This document shows, in pieces, positions 16,094-24,146 of a stretch of DNA of 64,000 nt (position 1 is its first letter; every line of letters starts with the position of its first letter). This DNA is from an uncultured Paracoccaceae bacterium (GTDB lineage Bacteria; Pseudomonadota; Alphaproteobacteria; Rhodobacterales; Rhodobacteraceae). The position numbers and the translations under genes were made by a program. The notes beneath the pieces are model-generated. The model searched no databases. It saw only the letters and a program-made list of their open reading frames with translations, and was not told the origin of the DNA. Where the stretch lies: assembly GCA_947500055.1 (NCBI GenBank), contig CANMQO010000007.1:237079-301078 (forward strand), written 5' to 3'.

Positions 16094-17294
16094 TCATTGT
16101 TGTCAGCCAGAGCGCAAGGGATGCAGCGATCAACACACCGATCCCCATTGGGATGGGGGTGCCATCGAACATCAGCGCGGTGGGAGCAGCGATAAGCACA
16201 GCGCCAACGGTCGACACCGCAGAAAGGATGGAGGCGGCGAGGCCCGCGATATGCCCCATATCCTCAAGCCCAAGCGCGTTCAGGTTGCCCAGGGTCAATC
16301 CTGCCTGAAAGAAGTTCCCGATGACCCAAAGCAGATAGGCCCCGAAGCTGATCCAATACGGCGCATCCGTCGCAGTGACAGCGAGCATCAGCAAGGTCAG
16401 GATAATTTGCGCTGTATACATTCCCTTGATGATCGCCCGCATTCCCAACCGGATCACAATCCGCGCGTTGAGCACCCCGGATGACGCAGCCAATATCGCA
16501 ATGGCCCCGAACCACAGGTGGAAGTGTCCCCCCTGTCCGTAGGTCAGGTCAAAGACCTGTTGGGTAGAGGAAATCACTGTGAAGAGCATGCCCAGCGTCA
16601 GCATCTGAACAAACATCGATAGCCGCGCCGTGCGGTGTCGAAAGACTTCGGCTGTCGCACTGGCCAGTGCACCGGGGCTAAGCGGCCGCCGGTTTTCCGG
16701 GGTCAGTGTTTCGGGTTGCCGCAGCAGTAGCCAGGCAGTTGTTGCGAGCGAGAAGAACATGAACGCCACAAAGATCGCGCGCCACCCAAAGGTGACGATG
16801 ATGTAATGTCCCACGGTGGGCGCCATTGCTGGCACAAGCGAGAATACAACCATCACGATGGACAGGATGCGCGCCATTTGCGGACCACTGTGAAGGTCGC
16901 GGATCAATGCCATCGCAACAACCCTTGGTCCCGCTGCGCCAAGGCCCTGTACGACACGCGCTGCCAGCATCACCTCAAGCGAGGAAGCGGCCCAAGCGGC
17001 GCCACAGGCCAGAATATAGACCAACGCCCCGCCGATCATTACCGGCTTGCGCCCGAACGTGTCAGAGAGCGGCCCGGTGAACAGGGTCCCCAGCCCGAGC
17101 CCCAGTACAAAGCTGGTGATGATCAGTTGTGCATTGTTGAGGTCACCCGGTGAAAGCTCTGCCCCGATCGCGGGCAGGGCGGGCAGCATCGCGTCAATGG
17201 AGAAAGCGACAGTTGCTGCCACCATCGCTAACAGCGCCACAAACTCTGCCTGGCCCAGCTGCTTGCGGTGCCCGGTTGTTGGTGCCGCGGTCAT
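16071..17294 (-). CDS. Bcr/CflA-type MFS drug efflux transporter
   Basis: A 407-aa, twelve-span proton-driven exporter. FSIDAMLPALPAIGAEL near residue 30 and GPLSDTFGRKPVMIGGALVY (motif A, about 78-97) are characteristic of the Bcr/CflA group; RVVQGLGAAGPRVVAMALIR is motif B/C. Substrate is unknown; bicyclomycin, florfenicol and arabinose-like compounds are known for relatives. It begins in an ATGA overlap with the DsbA-like gene and is the last gene of a three-gene unit with the acyl-CoA ligase. That coupling suggests export of something made or modified by the operon. Confidence 0.88.
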   Translation of the reverse strand: MTAAPTTGHRKQLGQAEFVALLAMVAATVAFSIDAMLPALPAIGAELSPGDLNNAQLIITSFVLGLGLGTLFTGPLSDTFGRKPVMIGGALVYILACGAAWAASSLEVMLAARVVQGLGAAGPRVVAMALIRDLHSGPQMARILSIVMVVFSLVPAMAPTVGHYIIVTFGWRAIFVAFMFFSLATTAWLLLRQPETLTPENRRPLSPGALASATAEVFRHRTARLSMFVQMLTLGMLFTVISSTQQVFDLTYGQGGHFHLWFGAIAILAASSGVLNARIVIRLGMRAIIKGMYTAQIILTLLMLAVTATDAPYWISFGAYLLWVIGNFFQAGLTLGNLNALGLEDMGHIAGLAASILSAVSTVGAVLIAAPTALMFDGTPIPMGIGVLIAASLALWLTTMIRRPGEA

Positions 17295-17935
17295 TCAGCC
17301 GCTTCGATTTGATCCATGATGTCCTTGATCACACTGGTCCACACTTCTGGCGGCTGTGCGCCGGGCACAGCGTGTTGGTTGGCCACGATGAAGGTCGGTA
17401 CTGAATTTACGCCCATCTCACGGCTGTGCTTGTCGCGGGTCCGGATGTCGTCGATATCGGCGTCAGACGCGAGCAGTTTGGTCACCATGGCAGCATCCAT
17501 TTCAGCGGTGTCCGCGATGTCGGCCAGAACCTCATGATCGCCGATGTCCCGCCCCTCAACGAAATAGGCCTTGAACAGCAGATCAACGACAAAGGATTGG
17601 CGTCCTTCGATACCCGCCCAGTGGATCAGCCGATGGGCGTCAATCGTGTTGGGCGTTTTCTTGATTGCCTCGAAATTGATATGCGCCCCGGATTTTTCGG
17701 CATGTTCGACCACAGGTGCGTAGGCTTTGACCGCACCTTCCTTGCCACCGAATTTTCCTTCGAGATAGGCGCGCCGGTCCATTCCGCCGGCGGGCATGTC
17801 GGGGTTCAGTTGAAACGGATGCCATTCGATCGTGAACGGGTGGTCAGGGAAGTCCAGCAGCGCCTTGTCCAGATTGGTTTTCCCGATATAGCACCAGGGG
17901 CAGATCGGATCAGAGATGATGTCAAGCTTGACCAT
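17291..17935 (-). CDS. DsbA-family oxidoreductase, FrnE-like
   Basis: A 214-aa cytosolic thioredoxin-fold protein. It has the Cys12-Pro-Trp-Cys15 site in SDPICPWCYIGKTNLDKAL, a helical insertion, and the cis-Pro loop GVNSVPTFIV. FrnE proteins are disulfide oxidoreductases/isomerases linked to stress or polyketide pathways; 2-hydroxychromene-2-carboxylate isomerases are a related fold. The ATG inside the frame was chosen because the fold starts there; this start overlaps the ligase stop by 14 bases, so translation is coupled. No signal peptide is present. Function in the operon is unknown. Confidence 0.85.
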   Translation of the reverse strand: MVKLDIISDPICPWCYIGKTNLDKALLDFPDHPFTIEWHPFQLNPDMPAGGMDRRAYLEGKFGGKEGAVKAYAPVVEHAEKSGAHINFEAIKKTPNTIDAHRLIHWAGIEGRQSFVVDLLFKAYFVEGRDIGDHEVLADIADTAEMDAAMVTKLLASDADIDDIRTRDKHSREMGVNSVPTFIVANQHAVPGAQPPEVWTSVIKDIMDQIEAAE

Positions 17936-19418
17936 GTGCGGCCTCCCATTCCTGGCGCAGTTTGCGTCGGAGTAATTTGTTGTTTGTCCCGCGGGGCAGG
18001 CTGTCTTTGGCAATGTAAAGCCGTGGGCATTTGTAGCTTGCCAACCGAGTCTGCATGAATGCGCGCAACTCGTCTTCGTCTATCACGTCTGTGGCGACAT
18101 AAAAGGCTGCAATCAGGCTGGTATCTGTGCGCAGTTGCACAGCGCAGGCTGCGGCCTCCGATATTGCGGGATGGGCGGTGATCGCGTCTTCAACCTCGAC
18201 CGGGCTGACCCGGTAGCCACCCGCATTCATCATATCGTCCGCCCGCCCGGCATAGGTGATCGCGTTTTCGTCGTTGATGATTCCGATATCCCCCGTCAGG
18301 AACCAATCGCCCTGAAACCGGGCGGCGGTTTCTTCGGGAGCGTTGTGATAACCCAACATGAGCCCCGGATCATCCCGGTGGATACCAATGATACCAGGCG
18401 TGCCGGGTTCGACGGGCCCGTTTGGGCCGATGAGCGCCACGTTGCGCCCAGGCTGCGCAAAACCAATGGTGCCCTCCGGGGCTGGGTTGGCAGGGCTGCC
18501 TGATATAAAGGTGGAGCATTCGGACATGCCAAATGCCTCATGCACCAACGTGCCGGTGCTGTGCCGCCAGTGATCGCGCAGCGATGTTGCCATCTTTTCA
18601 CCGGCTGACAGCCCGTGCCGCAGGTTCGGCAATGGTGGCAACGCTTCTCGCAAAAGCCGCCGGTAGACGCCCGGGGCGGCGGCAAAGATGCTGGCATTCG
18701 TGTCATGAAGCAGCGCACCAAGGCGTTCCGCCGGTGTTCCATCGGCGGGGATCAGGGCGGTTGCCCCAACTGACCACGGATCCATCAATCCGGTGCCCAG
18801 CGTGTACGTCCAGTTGAACGCGCCCGCATGCATCAGCCTGTCGGTCTCTGTCAGCCCGTACCAGCCATCCCACATGGTCTGGCGCGCCCACATGGCCCGG
18901 TGAGCATGGATTACAGCCCGCGGTTGGCCGGACGTGCCGGACGTAAAAACGATGTAGGCCGGTCTACCGGGATCGCCCATGACAAAATCAGCAGGCGACA
19001 GGGTCCAGAACGCGCGCAAGTCCTGCGTCCGGATCGCTGGGCCAAGGTCCTTCGCGTTTTCTTTCCTGTGCACGATCAGGGCAGGTTTGATCGTATCATA
19101 CACCGTGGTCAGCTCAGGCGCGGTCAGTTGTGATGACACGGGCACAGGGATGATCCCGGCAGCAATGGCCCCCAGATAGGTGATGGGGAATTCGGGCACA
19201 TTGCCCAGTTGCAGCAGAACACGATCACCCGCATCGAGGCCTTGACCGCGCAGCCCGGTCGCTGTGCCCAGCACCGCGGCCTTGATCTGGGCATAGGTGA
19301 ATTGCTCTGGCGCATCACCAACAATCTGCAGCGCGATTTTTTGCCCCAGCCGGTCAGCATGGGCCAGAACATGGGCAGCCATGTTGAAATTTGCGGGAGG
19401 TGGGCCAGGCGTTCGCAT
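17922..19418 (-). CDS. AMP-forming acyl-CoA synthetase/ligase
   Basis: A 498-aa member of the ANL superfamily that activates a carboxylate with ATP and CoA. Core motifs: YIVFTSGTSGQPRAVIH (A3, with Arg where many have Lys), EAFGMSECST (A5), DWFLTGDIGIINDENAITYA (A7), GRADDMMNAGGYRVSPVEVE (A8) and the catalytic Lys in GTNNKLLRRKL (A10). Length and motif spacing are complete. The pattern is nearest to benzoate/short-chain acyl-CoA ligases, but the substrate cannot be read off. It heads a coupled operon with a FrnE-like protein and an MFS exporter and faces an XRE-cupin regulator, a usual arrangement for local control. Confidence 0.88.
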   Translation of the reverse strand: MRTPGPPPANFNMAAHVLAHADRLGQKIALQIVGDAPEQFTYAQIKAAVLGTATGLRGQGLDAGDRVLLQLGNVPEFPITYLGAIAAGIIPVPVSSQLTAPELTTVYDTIKPALIVHRKENAKDLGPAIRTQDLRAFWTLSPADFVMGDPGRPAYIVFTSGTSGQPRAVIHAHRAMWARQTMWDGWYGLTETDRLMHAGAFNWTYTLGTGLMDPWSVGATALIPADGTPAERLGALLHDTNASIFAAAPGVYRRLLREALPPLPNLRHGLSAGEKMATSLRDHWRHSTGTLVHEAFGMSECSTFISGSPANPAPEGTIGFAQPGRNVALIGPNGPVEPGTPGIIGIHRDDPGLMLGYHNAPEETAARFQGDWFLTGDIGIINDENAITYAGRADDMMNAGGYRVSPVEVEDAITAHPAISEAAACAVQLRTDTSLIAAFYVATDVIDEDELRAFMQTRLASYKCPRLYIAKDSLPRGTNNKLLRRKLRQEWEAAHGQA

Positions 19419-19471
19419 GTCTTTCGGCTACGCCTTTGGGTGCTGAGTTGCAAGATCAGCACGGCCCCCTT

Positions 19472-20107
19472 ATGACACCCTGCATGTCCGATATTGACCG
19501 CCACAACCTGATCCGTGTTGCCCATGACAATGGCGATAGCACGGTCGCTCAGCCGCTTGATCTGGGCGCGCGTGTGCGCGAATTACGCAAGGCCCGCGCC
19601 TGGACTTTGGAAACGGCGGCCCAGCAGGCCGGTCTGGCCCGTTCAACCCTTTCAAAGATCGAAAATGGGCAGATGTCGCCGACTTATGATGCCTTGAAAA
19701 AGCTGGCGGTGGGCCTGGAAATTTCTGTGCCGCAGCTGTTTACGCCATCGTCAAAAGGTCAGGTGAATGGTCGGATGGCTGTGACCAAATCCGCAGAGGC
19801 GGTGCAGCAGATGACGACCACCTATGAGCATGATTTGTTGGCCAATGCGCTGACGTCGAAAAAAATGCTGCCCTACCGTGCCCGGATCCGTGCCCGCCGA
19901 ATGGAGGATTTTGACGGGTGGGTGCGCCATGATGGCGAAGAGTTCCTATACGTCTTGACCGGACAGGTATGCCTATATTCGGAATTCTACGAAGCCGTTG
20001 AACTCGGCCGGGGTGACAGTGCCTATTATGACGCGTCGATGGGTCATAACGTGGTATCCGTCAGCGCCGAGGATGCGACGATCCTGTGGGTAACGTCGCT
20101 TACTTGA
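19472..20107 (+). CDS. XRE-family regulator with C-terminal cupin domain
   Basis: About 211 aa. An N-terminal XRE helix-turn-helix (VRELRKARAWTLETAAQQAG...STLSKIENGQMSPTYDALKK) is followed by a cupin sensor domain (HDGEEFLYVLTGQVCLYSEF; RGDSAYYDASMGHNVVS). Such regulators usually control a neighbouring catabolic or transport operon through a small ligand. It is divergent from the acyl-CoA ligase operon with about 50 bases between, so that operon is its likely target. Two ATG starts are possible (19472 and 19484) and neither has a ribosome site, so the message may be leaderless or the start misjudged. The stop overlaps the convergent aquaporin gene by eight bases. Confidence 0.85.
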   Translation: MTPCMSDIDRHNLIRVAHDNGDSTVAQPLDLGARVRELRKARAWTLETAAQQAGLARSTLSKIENGQMSPTYDALKKLAVGLEISVPQLFTPSSKGQVNGRMAVTKSAEAVQQMTTTYEHDLLANALTSKKMLPYRARIRARRMEDFDGWVRHDGEEFLYVLTGQVCLYSEFYEAVELGRGDSAYYDASMGHNVVSVSAEDATILWVTSLT

Positions 20108-20747
20108 ATAGCTTTGGCAGGACAACCGCGGCAACGCCCACGCCGATGATCTGCATGAGAATAAACATCGGGATATGCGCCGGATTGATGCCTGCGAAGG
20201 TGTCGCTGAAACCGCGCGCAATGGTCACCGCCGGGTTGGCAAAGCTGGTCGATGAGGTGAACCAGTAGGCCCCGGTGATGTAGAGCGCGACAAGGGTTGG
20301 TACGGCGTCAGGTTTGTTTTTGATCCCGCCGAAGATCACGAAAAGCAGGCCGAATGTGGCCAGCACTTCAGAAAACCATTGGTCCAGACCGGTCCGGTTT
20401 GTGTTCGAGGCTTGCAGCAGATCAAGGTCGAACATGACGTGGCATGCCCAGACACCCAGGATGCCACCGATGACCTGAACAACAACGAAGGCTGCGGCGA
20501 GGCCGGGCGTGATCTCGCGCCGGATCAGAAAGGCGAGAGTGACCGCCGGGTTGAAATGCGCGCCGGAGATCGGCCCCAGTGTCGTGATGATGAAATAGAG
20601 CGTGCAGCCGGTGGCGATGGCATTGGCCAGAAGGGCGATAGCCGTGTTGCCCCCGGCAAGCGCTTCACCCATGATCCCGGAGCCGACAACGCCGATCAGC
20701 AGGAAGACGGTGCCGATGAACTCGGCCAGTAGTTTCTGACTGGTCAT
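20100..20747 (-). CDS. aqpS: Aquaglyceroporin of the arsenite-channel (AqpS) type
   Basis: A 215-aa six-span MIP channel with two NPA motifs, GAHFNPAVTLAFL and SFANPAVTIAR, the second with the selectivity-filter Arg. It overlaps the stop of the arsenate reductase gene by four bases (ATGA). In Sinorhizobium meliloti, AqpS next to arsC lets arsenite made by ArsC leave the cell down its gradient in place of an ArsB pump; the same role is inferred here. No ArsB, Acr3 or ArsR lies nearby. A general water/glycerol channel is the alternative, but the coupling favours arsenic. Confidence 0.85.
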   Translation of the reverse strand: MTSQKLLAEFIGTVFLLIGVVGSGIMGEALAGGNTAIALLANAIATGCTLYFIITTLGPISGAHFNPAVTLAFLIRREITPGLAAAFVVVQVIGGILGVWACHVMFDLDLLQASNTNRTGLDQWFSEVLATFGLLFVIFGGIKNKPDAVPTLVALYITGAYWFTSSTSFANPAVTIARGFSDTFAGINPAHIPMFILMQIIGVGVAAVVLPKLFK

Positions 20748-21214
20748 CCGCCGATCCTGTCGAGTTCTTTCTGTAAGTCGTTTTGTGACATCCCTTCAAA
20801 CGGGATGGCCAGCAGTTGTTTTGCCCGTGCTTCCAAATGGTCATACGCCGTCGCGAATGCGGCGGGCTGATCTGCCGCGCTGGCGGCTGCCGGATCGTCC
20901 ACCCCCCAATGGGCACGCAGCGGCGTGCCGGGCCAGTAGGGGCATTCTTCGCCTGCGGCTGAACCGCAAACGGTGATGACCGCATTCATCACCGGCGCGT
21001 CAGGTTTGGCGTAATCATCCCAGCTTTGCGATGTCAGCCCGCCCGTGGGAAAACCTTTCTCCGCCAGAAGGGCAATGGATTGTGGATGCACTTTGCCAGC
21101 GGGTTTGGACCCCGCCGACCACGCCTTGACCCGCCCGTCAGAGCGATGGGTGAGGATCTGTTCAAGGAGGATGGAACGGGCAGAGTTGCCGGTGCAGAGG
21201 ACGAGGATATTCAT
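20744..21214 (-). CDS. arsC: Arsenate reductase, LMW-phosphatase type
   Basis: A 156-aa low-molecular-weight tyrosine-phosphatase fold enzyme reducing arsenate to arsenite. The P-loop is Cys7 in VLCTGNSARS. Cys83 and Cys91 in ITVCGSAAGEECPYW are the further redox cysteines of this family; WGVDDPAAA carries the general-acid Asp. The ATG was chosen although a TTG four codons upstream keeps the frame, because the family starts MNILVLC. It is coupled to the channel gene downstream. No ArsR gene or palindromic ArsR box is evident immediately upstream, where only 74 bases separate it from the preceding gene. Confidence 0.92.
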   Translation of the reverse strand: MNILVLCTGNSARSILLEQILTHRSDGRVKAWSAGSKPAGKVHPQSIALLAEKGFPTGGLTSQSWDDYAKPDAPVMNAVITVCGSAAGEECPYWPGTPLRAHWGVDDPAAASAADQPAAFATAYDHLEARAKQLLAIPFEGMSQNDLQKELDRIGG

Positions 21215-21288
21215 GGTGGCTTTCAATGTTTCCGACCCCGCCGATATGACCCTTTTGTAACGAGATCATGACGGCGGAGCCGGTGTGC

Positions 21289-23103
21289 CTATTCCTCGTA
21301 CCACCAGACATCCGGCTGCCAGCCCGGCCAGTCGCCAAAGATCGGCAGGTTTTCGGGGTATTTCAGCTCTTTCGCGTGGGCAATGCGGCTGATGTTCCAC
21401 TGGTAGATCGGGATTACATACCGTCCAGAAGTCAGCACCCGATCAAGTGCTTTCACAGCCGCGACGAAGTCATCCTGACTTTCGGACGTCAGCAACCGCC
21501 CGATCATCGCATCCACCGCAGGGGATTTGACCCCCATCAGGTTGCGCCCGCCTGGCGCATCTGCATCTTCGGACCCGTAATAGTTATATTGCTCATTGCC
21601 GGGAGAGAGCGACACGCCGCGCCGGTAATAGGTCATATCGAACTGATAGGCGTCCGTGCGCTCTTTGAACTGCGCGCTGTCGGCAACCGTGACAGTGGGG
21701 GTGATCCCGATCCTCGACAGGGATTCGACAAACATGTCGATCATGGCCTGATCTTCCGACGATCCTTGCTTAAGCAAGATATCGAACGTGAAAGCATCAC
21801 CATCTGCGTTCTTCATCACACCATCCTGAACCGTCCAGCCTGCGGCCTCCATCTGTTCGAGGGCAGCGGCGGTGCCAGCGCGGTTGCGCTCTGATCCATC
21901 GCTGACAGGCAGCGCGTAGCCATCCAATGCGCCGGGCAGAAGCTCATCGGCAAAAGGCTGAAGGAATTCGGCAACGCGGCCCTCTGCCGGCCCATCGGAC
22001 ATGGCAAGTGGTGAGTTGGACCAGTAGGAGGTGATACGCGGCTGTTGCGAGCCGGTCATCGTTTCGTTGACAAATTCAAAGTTGAACGCGTGCAGCATCG
22101 CATCGCGCACACGCCAATCGCTGAACTGGTCGCGGCGGGTATTCATGACGAATCCCGTCATGCCGGAGGGCCGTTCATGGGGCAGCACAGATTTCACAAC
22201 ATCGCCGTCCTGAATGGCCGGGAAATTATACTGGCTGTCCCAGCGGGCCACGTTGAATTCGCGGTTGGAATTCACTTCACCGACCTTGAACGCCTCAAAT
22301 GCGGCGGTTTCATCGCCAAAGAATTCCAGCCGCACCTCATCAATATTGTTGGTGCCGACGCGGAAAGGCACATCCTTGCCCCAGTAATCCGGGTTACGGC
22401 GCAGCGAGACGTAACGCCCCGGCTCAAAATCGTCGATAACGTAGGGCGCGGATGTGATTGGTACGATTTCGGTCGTGCTTTCGGCAAAATCCACACCGTC
22501 CCATTGCGCCTTTTTCAGGATCGGGCGCATGCCCGCAAGCAGGGCCAGTTCGCGATCTTCGACATTGAAGGTAAAGCGCACGGTACGGTCGCCGACCTGT
22601 TCGAGACTTTCAACCTTGGACCAAAAGCCCAGATAGCGGGGGTGGCCAACGGTGCCCAGCGTTTCATAAGACCACATGACATCTTCGACGGTCACCGGGC
22701 TGCCATCGGAGAACGTCGCCCCCTCGCGCAGGGTAAATTCCACCCATTCACGATTCGGTCCGGTTTCAATCGATTCGGCCAGAACACCGTAGAGCGAGAA
22801 TGGTTCATCAAGCGACCGCCCCATGAAGCTTTCGCCGAGGAAGAACCGCAACTGCCACGGCACAGAGCCTTTTCGGATGAAGGGGTTAAGGCTGTCATAG
22901 CTGCCGACCTCGGCCGTGACGATCCTGCCGCCAGTTGGCGCCTCGGCATTGGCATAGGGCAGGGACACAAAATCAGGTGGCAGAGCAGGGTCGCCATACA
23001 TAGCTATGCCATGTTGCGGTTCTGCCTGCGCCATTGTCGTTGCGGCCAATACCGCAACAATGCCCGTCACAGCACGCAATTTTCTTGAAATACTTGTCTT
23101 CAT
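21289..23103 (-). CDS. ABC-transporter substrate-binding protein, peptide/microcin (YejA) type
   Basis: A 604-aa periplasmic protein of the SBP_bac_5 family with a signal peptide ending TTMAQA. HGIAMYGDPALPPDFVSLPY and SLNPFIRKG are typical of the YejA-like branch, which binds oligopeptides or microcin C. The TREGATFSDGSPVTVEDV-like stretch and the WDVWWYEE-type C-terminus are also standard. The ATG 23 codons into the open frame was chosen because the signal peptide starts there. No permease or ATPase genes are adjacent, so the remaining transporter subunits must be elsewhere: an orphan binding protein. Confidence 0.87.
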   Translation of the reverse strand: MKTSISRKLRAVTGIVAVLAATTMAQAEPQHGIAMYGDPALPPDFVSLPYANAEAPTGGRIVTAEVGSYDSLNPFIRKGSVPWQLRFFLGESFMGRSLDEPFSLYGVLAESIETGPNREWVEFTLREGATFSDGSPVTVEDVMWSYETLGTVGHPRYLGFWSKVESLEQVGDRTVRFTFNVEDRELALLAGMRPILKKAQWDGVDFAESTTEIVPITSAPYVIDDFEPGRYVSLRRNPDYWGKDVPFRVGTNNIDEVRLEFFGDETAAFEAFKVGEVNSNREFNVARWDSQYNFPAIQDGDVVKSVLPHERPSGMTGFVMNTRRDQFSDWRVRDAMLHAFNFEFVNETMTGSQQPRITSYWSNSPLAMSDGPAEGRVAEFLQPFADELLPGALDGYALPVSDGSERNRAGTAAALEQMEAAGWTVQDGVMKNADGDAFTFDILLKQGSSEDQAMIDMFVESLSRIGITPTVTVADSAQFKERTDAYQFDMTYYRRGVSLSPGNEQYNYYGSEDADAPGGRNLMGVKSPAVDAMIGRLLTSESQDDFVAAVKALDRVLTSGRYVIPIYQWNISRIAHAKELKYPENLPIFGDWPGWQPDVWWYEE

Positions 23104-23181
23104 TTCGATCAAAGCCCCCGGTTCATGTTTGTTGTTACAACTGACCGTAAAGATGCTTTTCAACCTTTTCAAACTTTTAGC

Positions 23182-23210
23182 TTGGAGCCGCGCAAGTCAT
23201 TGCTTATAAA
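23182..23210 (+). promoter_or_regulatory. Candidate promoter of the sRNA-like unit
   Basis: TTGGAG and TATAAA are separated by 17 bases, giving a predicted transcript start near 23217. The -35 match is weak and the -10 good. There is no open reading frame between this and the terminator. Confidence 0.35.
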
Positions 23211-23216
23211 GGGGTC

Positions 23217-23291
23217 ACTGCTCGATAGGTTTCTTGCCTGTATGAAACCTGCCTCAATAACTTTACGCCCGCCTTGTGCGGGCGTTTTTTT
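23217..23291 (+). ncRNA. Candidate small RNA with two hairpins and an orphan terminator
   Basis: The region holds a perfect stem AGGTTTC/GAAACCT around a 10-base loop (23227-23250), an unpaired stretch, and then a perfect 7-bp CGCCCGC/GCGGGCG stem followed by seven T. No plus-strand gene ends here: the gene to the left is divergent. A terminator with no gene, a preceding hairpin and a promoter-like site suggest a 75-nt sRNA. It could instead attenuate the transcript of the downstream 3-hydroxybutyrate dehydrogenase gene. The 5' end is inferred. Confidence 0.5.
23265..23291 (+). terminator. Strong Rho-independent terminator without an upstream gene
   Basis: CGCCCGC CTTGT GCGGGCG followed by TTTTTTT. 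The T-run lies on the plus strand, so it stops rightward transcription; it belongs to the sRNA candidate or acts as an attenuator before bdhA. Confidence 0.85.
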
Positions 23292-23372
23292 GTTGGGCCT
23301 CTGGAACCTCAGGTGCCTTTTGCAGTTGCAGCATATAGACTGAGTCGCAGCACAAAAGAATCGGAGCACGAG

Positions 23373-24146
23373 ATGTCCCTGACAGGAAAAACCGCCGTTA
23401 TCACCGGGTCAAATTCCGGTATTGGGTTGGGCGTGGCCCGCGAATTGGCCAAGGCAGGAGCGAATGTTGTTCTGAACTCCTTTACCGACCGCGAAGAGGA
23501 TCACGCCTTGGCCGCCGAGATTGCCGATGTCACCGGGGTTGAGGCGAAATACGTCCAAGCCGACATGTCCAAGGCAGAGGATTGCCGCCGTTTAATCGTG
23601 GCTGCGGGTGGCTGTGACATTTTGGTGAACAATGCCGGTATTCAGCACGTGGCACCGGTGCAGGAGTTTCCAACCGAAAAGTGGGAAGCGATCATCGCCA
23701 TTAACTTGTCATCGGCGTTTCACACCATTGCGGCGGCGGTGACAGGCATGCGTGAAGGCGGCTATGGCCGGATCATCAATATCGCGTCGGCCCATGGGCT
23801 GACAGCATCCCCTTACAAATCTGCTTATGTGGCCGCGAAGCACGGGATTGTTGGCTTGACCAAGACCATCGGGCTGGAAACCGCGCAGGATCCGATCACC
23901 TGCAATGCCATTTGCCCCGGCTACGTTTTGACCCCGCTGGTGGAGGCGCAGATTCCGGACACGATGAAGGAATATGGCATGTCCCGTGAAGATGTGATCA
24001 AGAACGTGATGCTGGAACGCCAGCCGTCCAAAGAGTTTGCCACGGTCGAACAGTTGGGCGGCACCGCTGTCTATCTGTGTTCTGATGCTGCCGCGCAGGT
24101 TACCGGCACCACCATCAGTGTTGATGGTGGCTGGACCGCGCTGTGA
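23373..24146 (+). CDS. bdhA: 3-hydroxybutyrate dehydrogenase
   Basis: A 257-aa short-chain dehydrogenase that interconverts D-3-hydroxybutyrate and acetoacetate with NAD, in polyhydroxybutyrate turnover. NAD binding is TGSNSGIG at 11-18; NNAGIQHVAPVQEF is characteristic of this subfamily; the catalytic Tyr152 and Lys156 lie in SPYKSAYVAAKHG. CGGAG precedes the chosen ATG by six bases; the open frame upstream runs through the terminator and is not translated. The next gene starts in its stop codon. A TGC-rich motif 40 bases upstream recalls sites of the PhaR polyester regulator, a suggestion only. Confidence 0.93.
   Translation: MSLTGKTAVITGSNSGIGLGVARELAKAGANVVLNSFTDREEDHALAAEIADVTGVEAKYVQADMSKAEDCRRLIVAAGGCDILVNNAGIQHVAPVQEFPTEKWEAIIAINLSSAFHTIAAAVTGMREGGYGRIINIASAHGLTASPYKSAYVAAKHGIVGLTKTIGLETAQDPITCNAICPGYVLTPLVEAQIPDTMKEYGMSREDVIKNVMLERQPSKEFATVEQLGGTAVYLCSDAAAQVTGTTISVDGGWTAL

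Noticed and set aside
19472..20107. XRE-cupin gene as an arsenic regulator because it borders aqpS
   Set aside because: It is convergent with aqpS and divergent from the acyl-CoA ligase operon, which is the more natural target.
22045..23088. Long plus-strand frame opposite the peptide-binding protein gene
   Set aside because: It mirrors the codon pattern of the true minus-strand gene, which has clear family motifs and a signal peptide.
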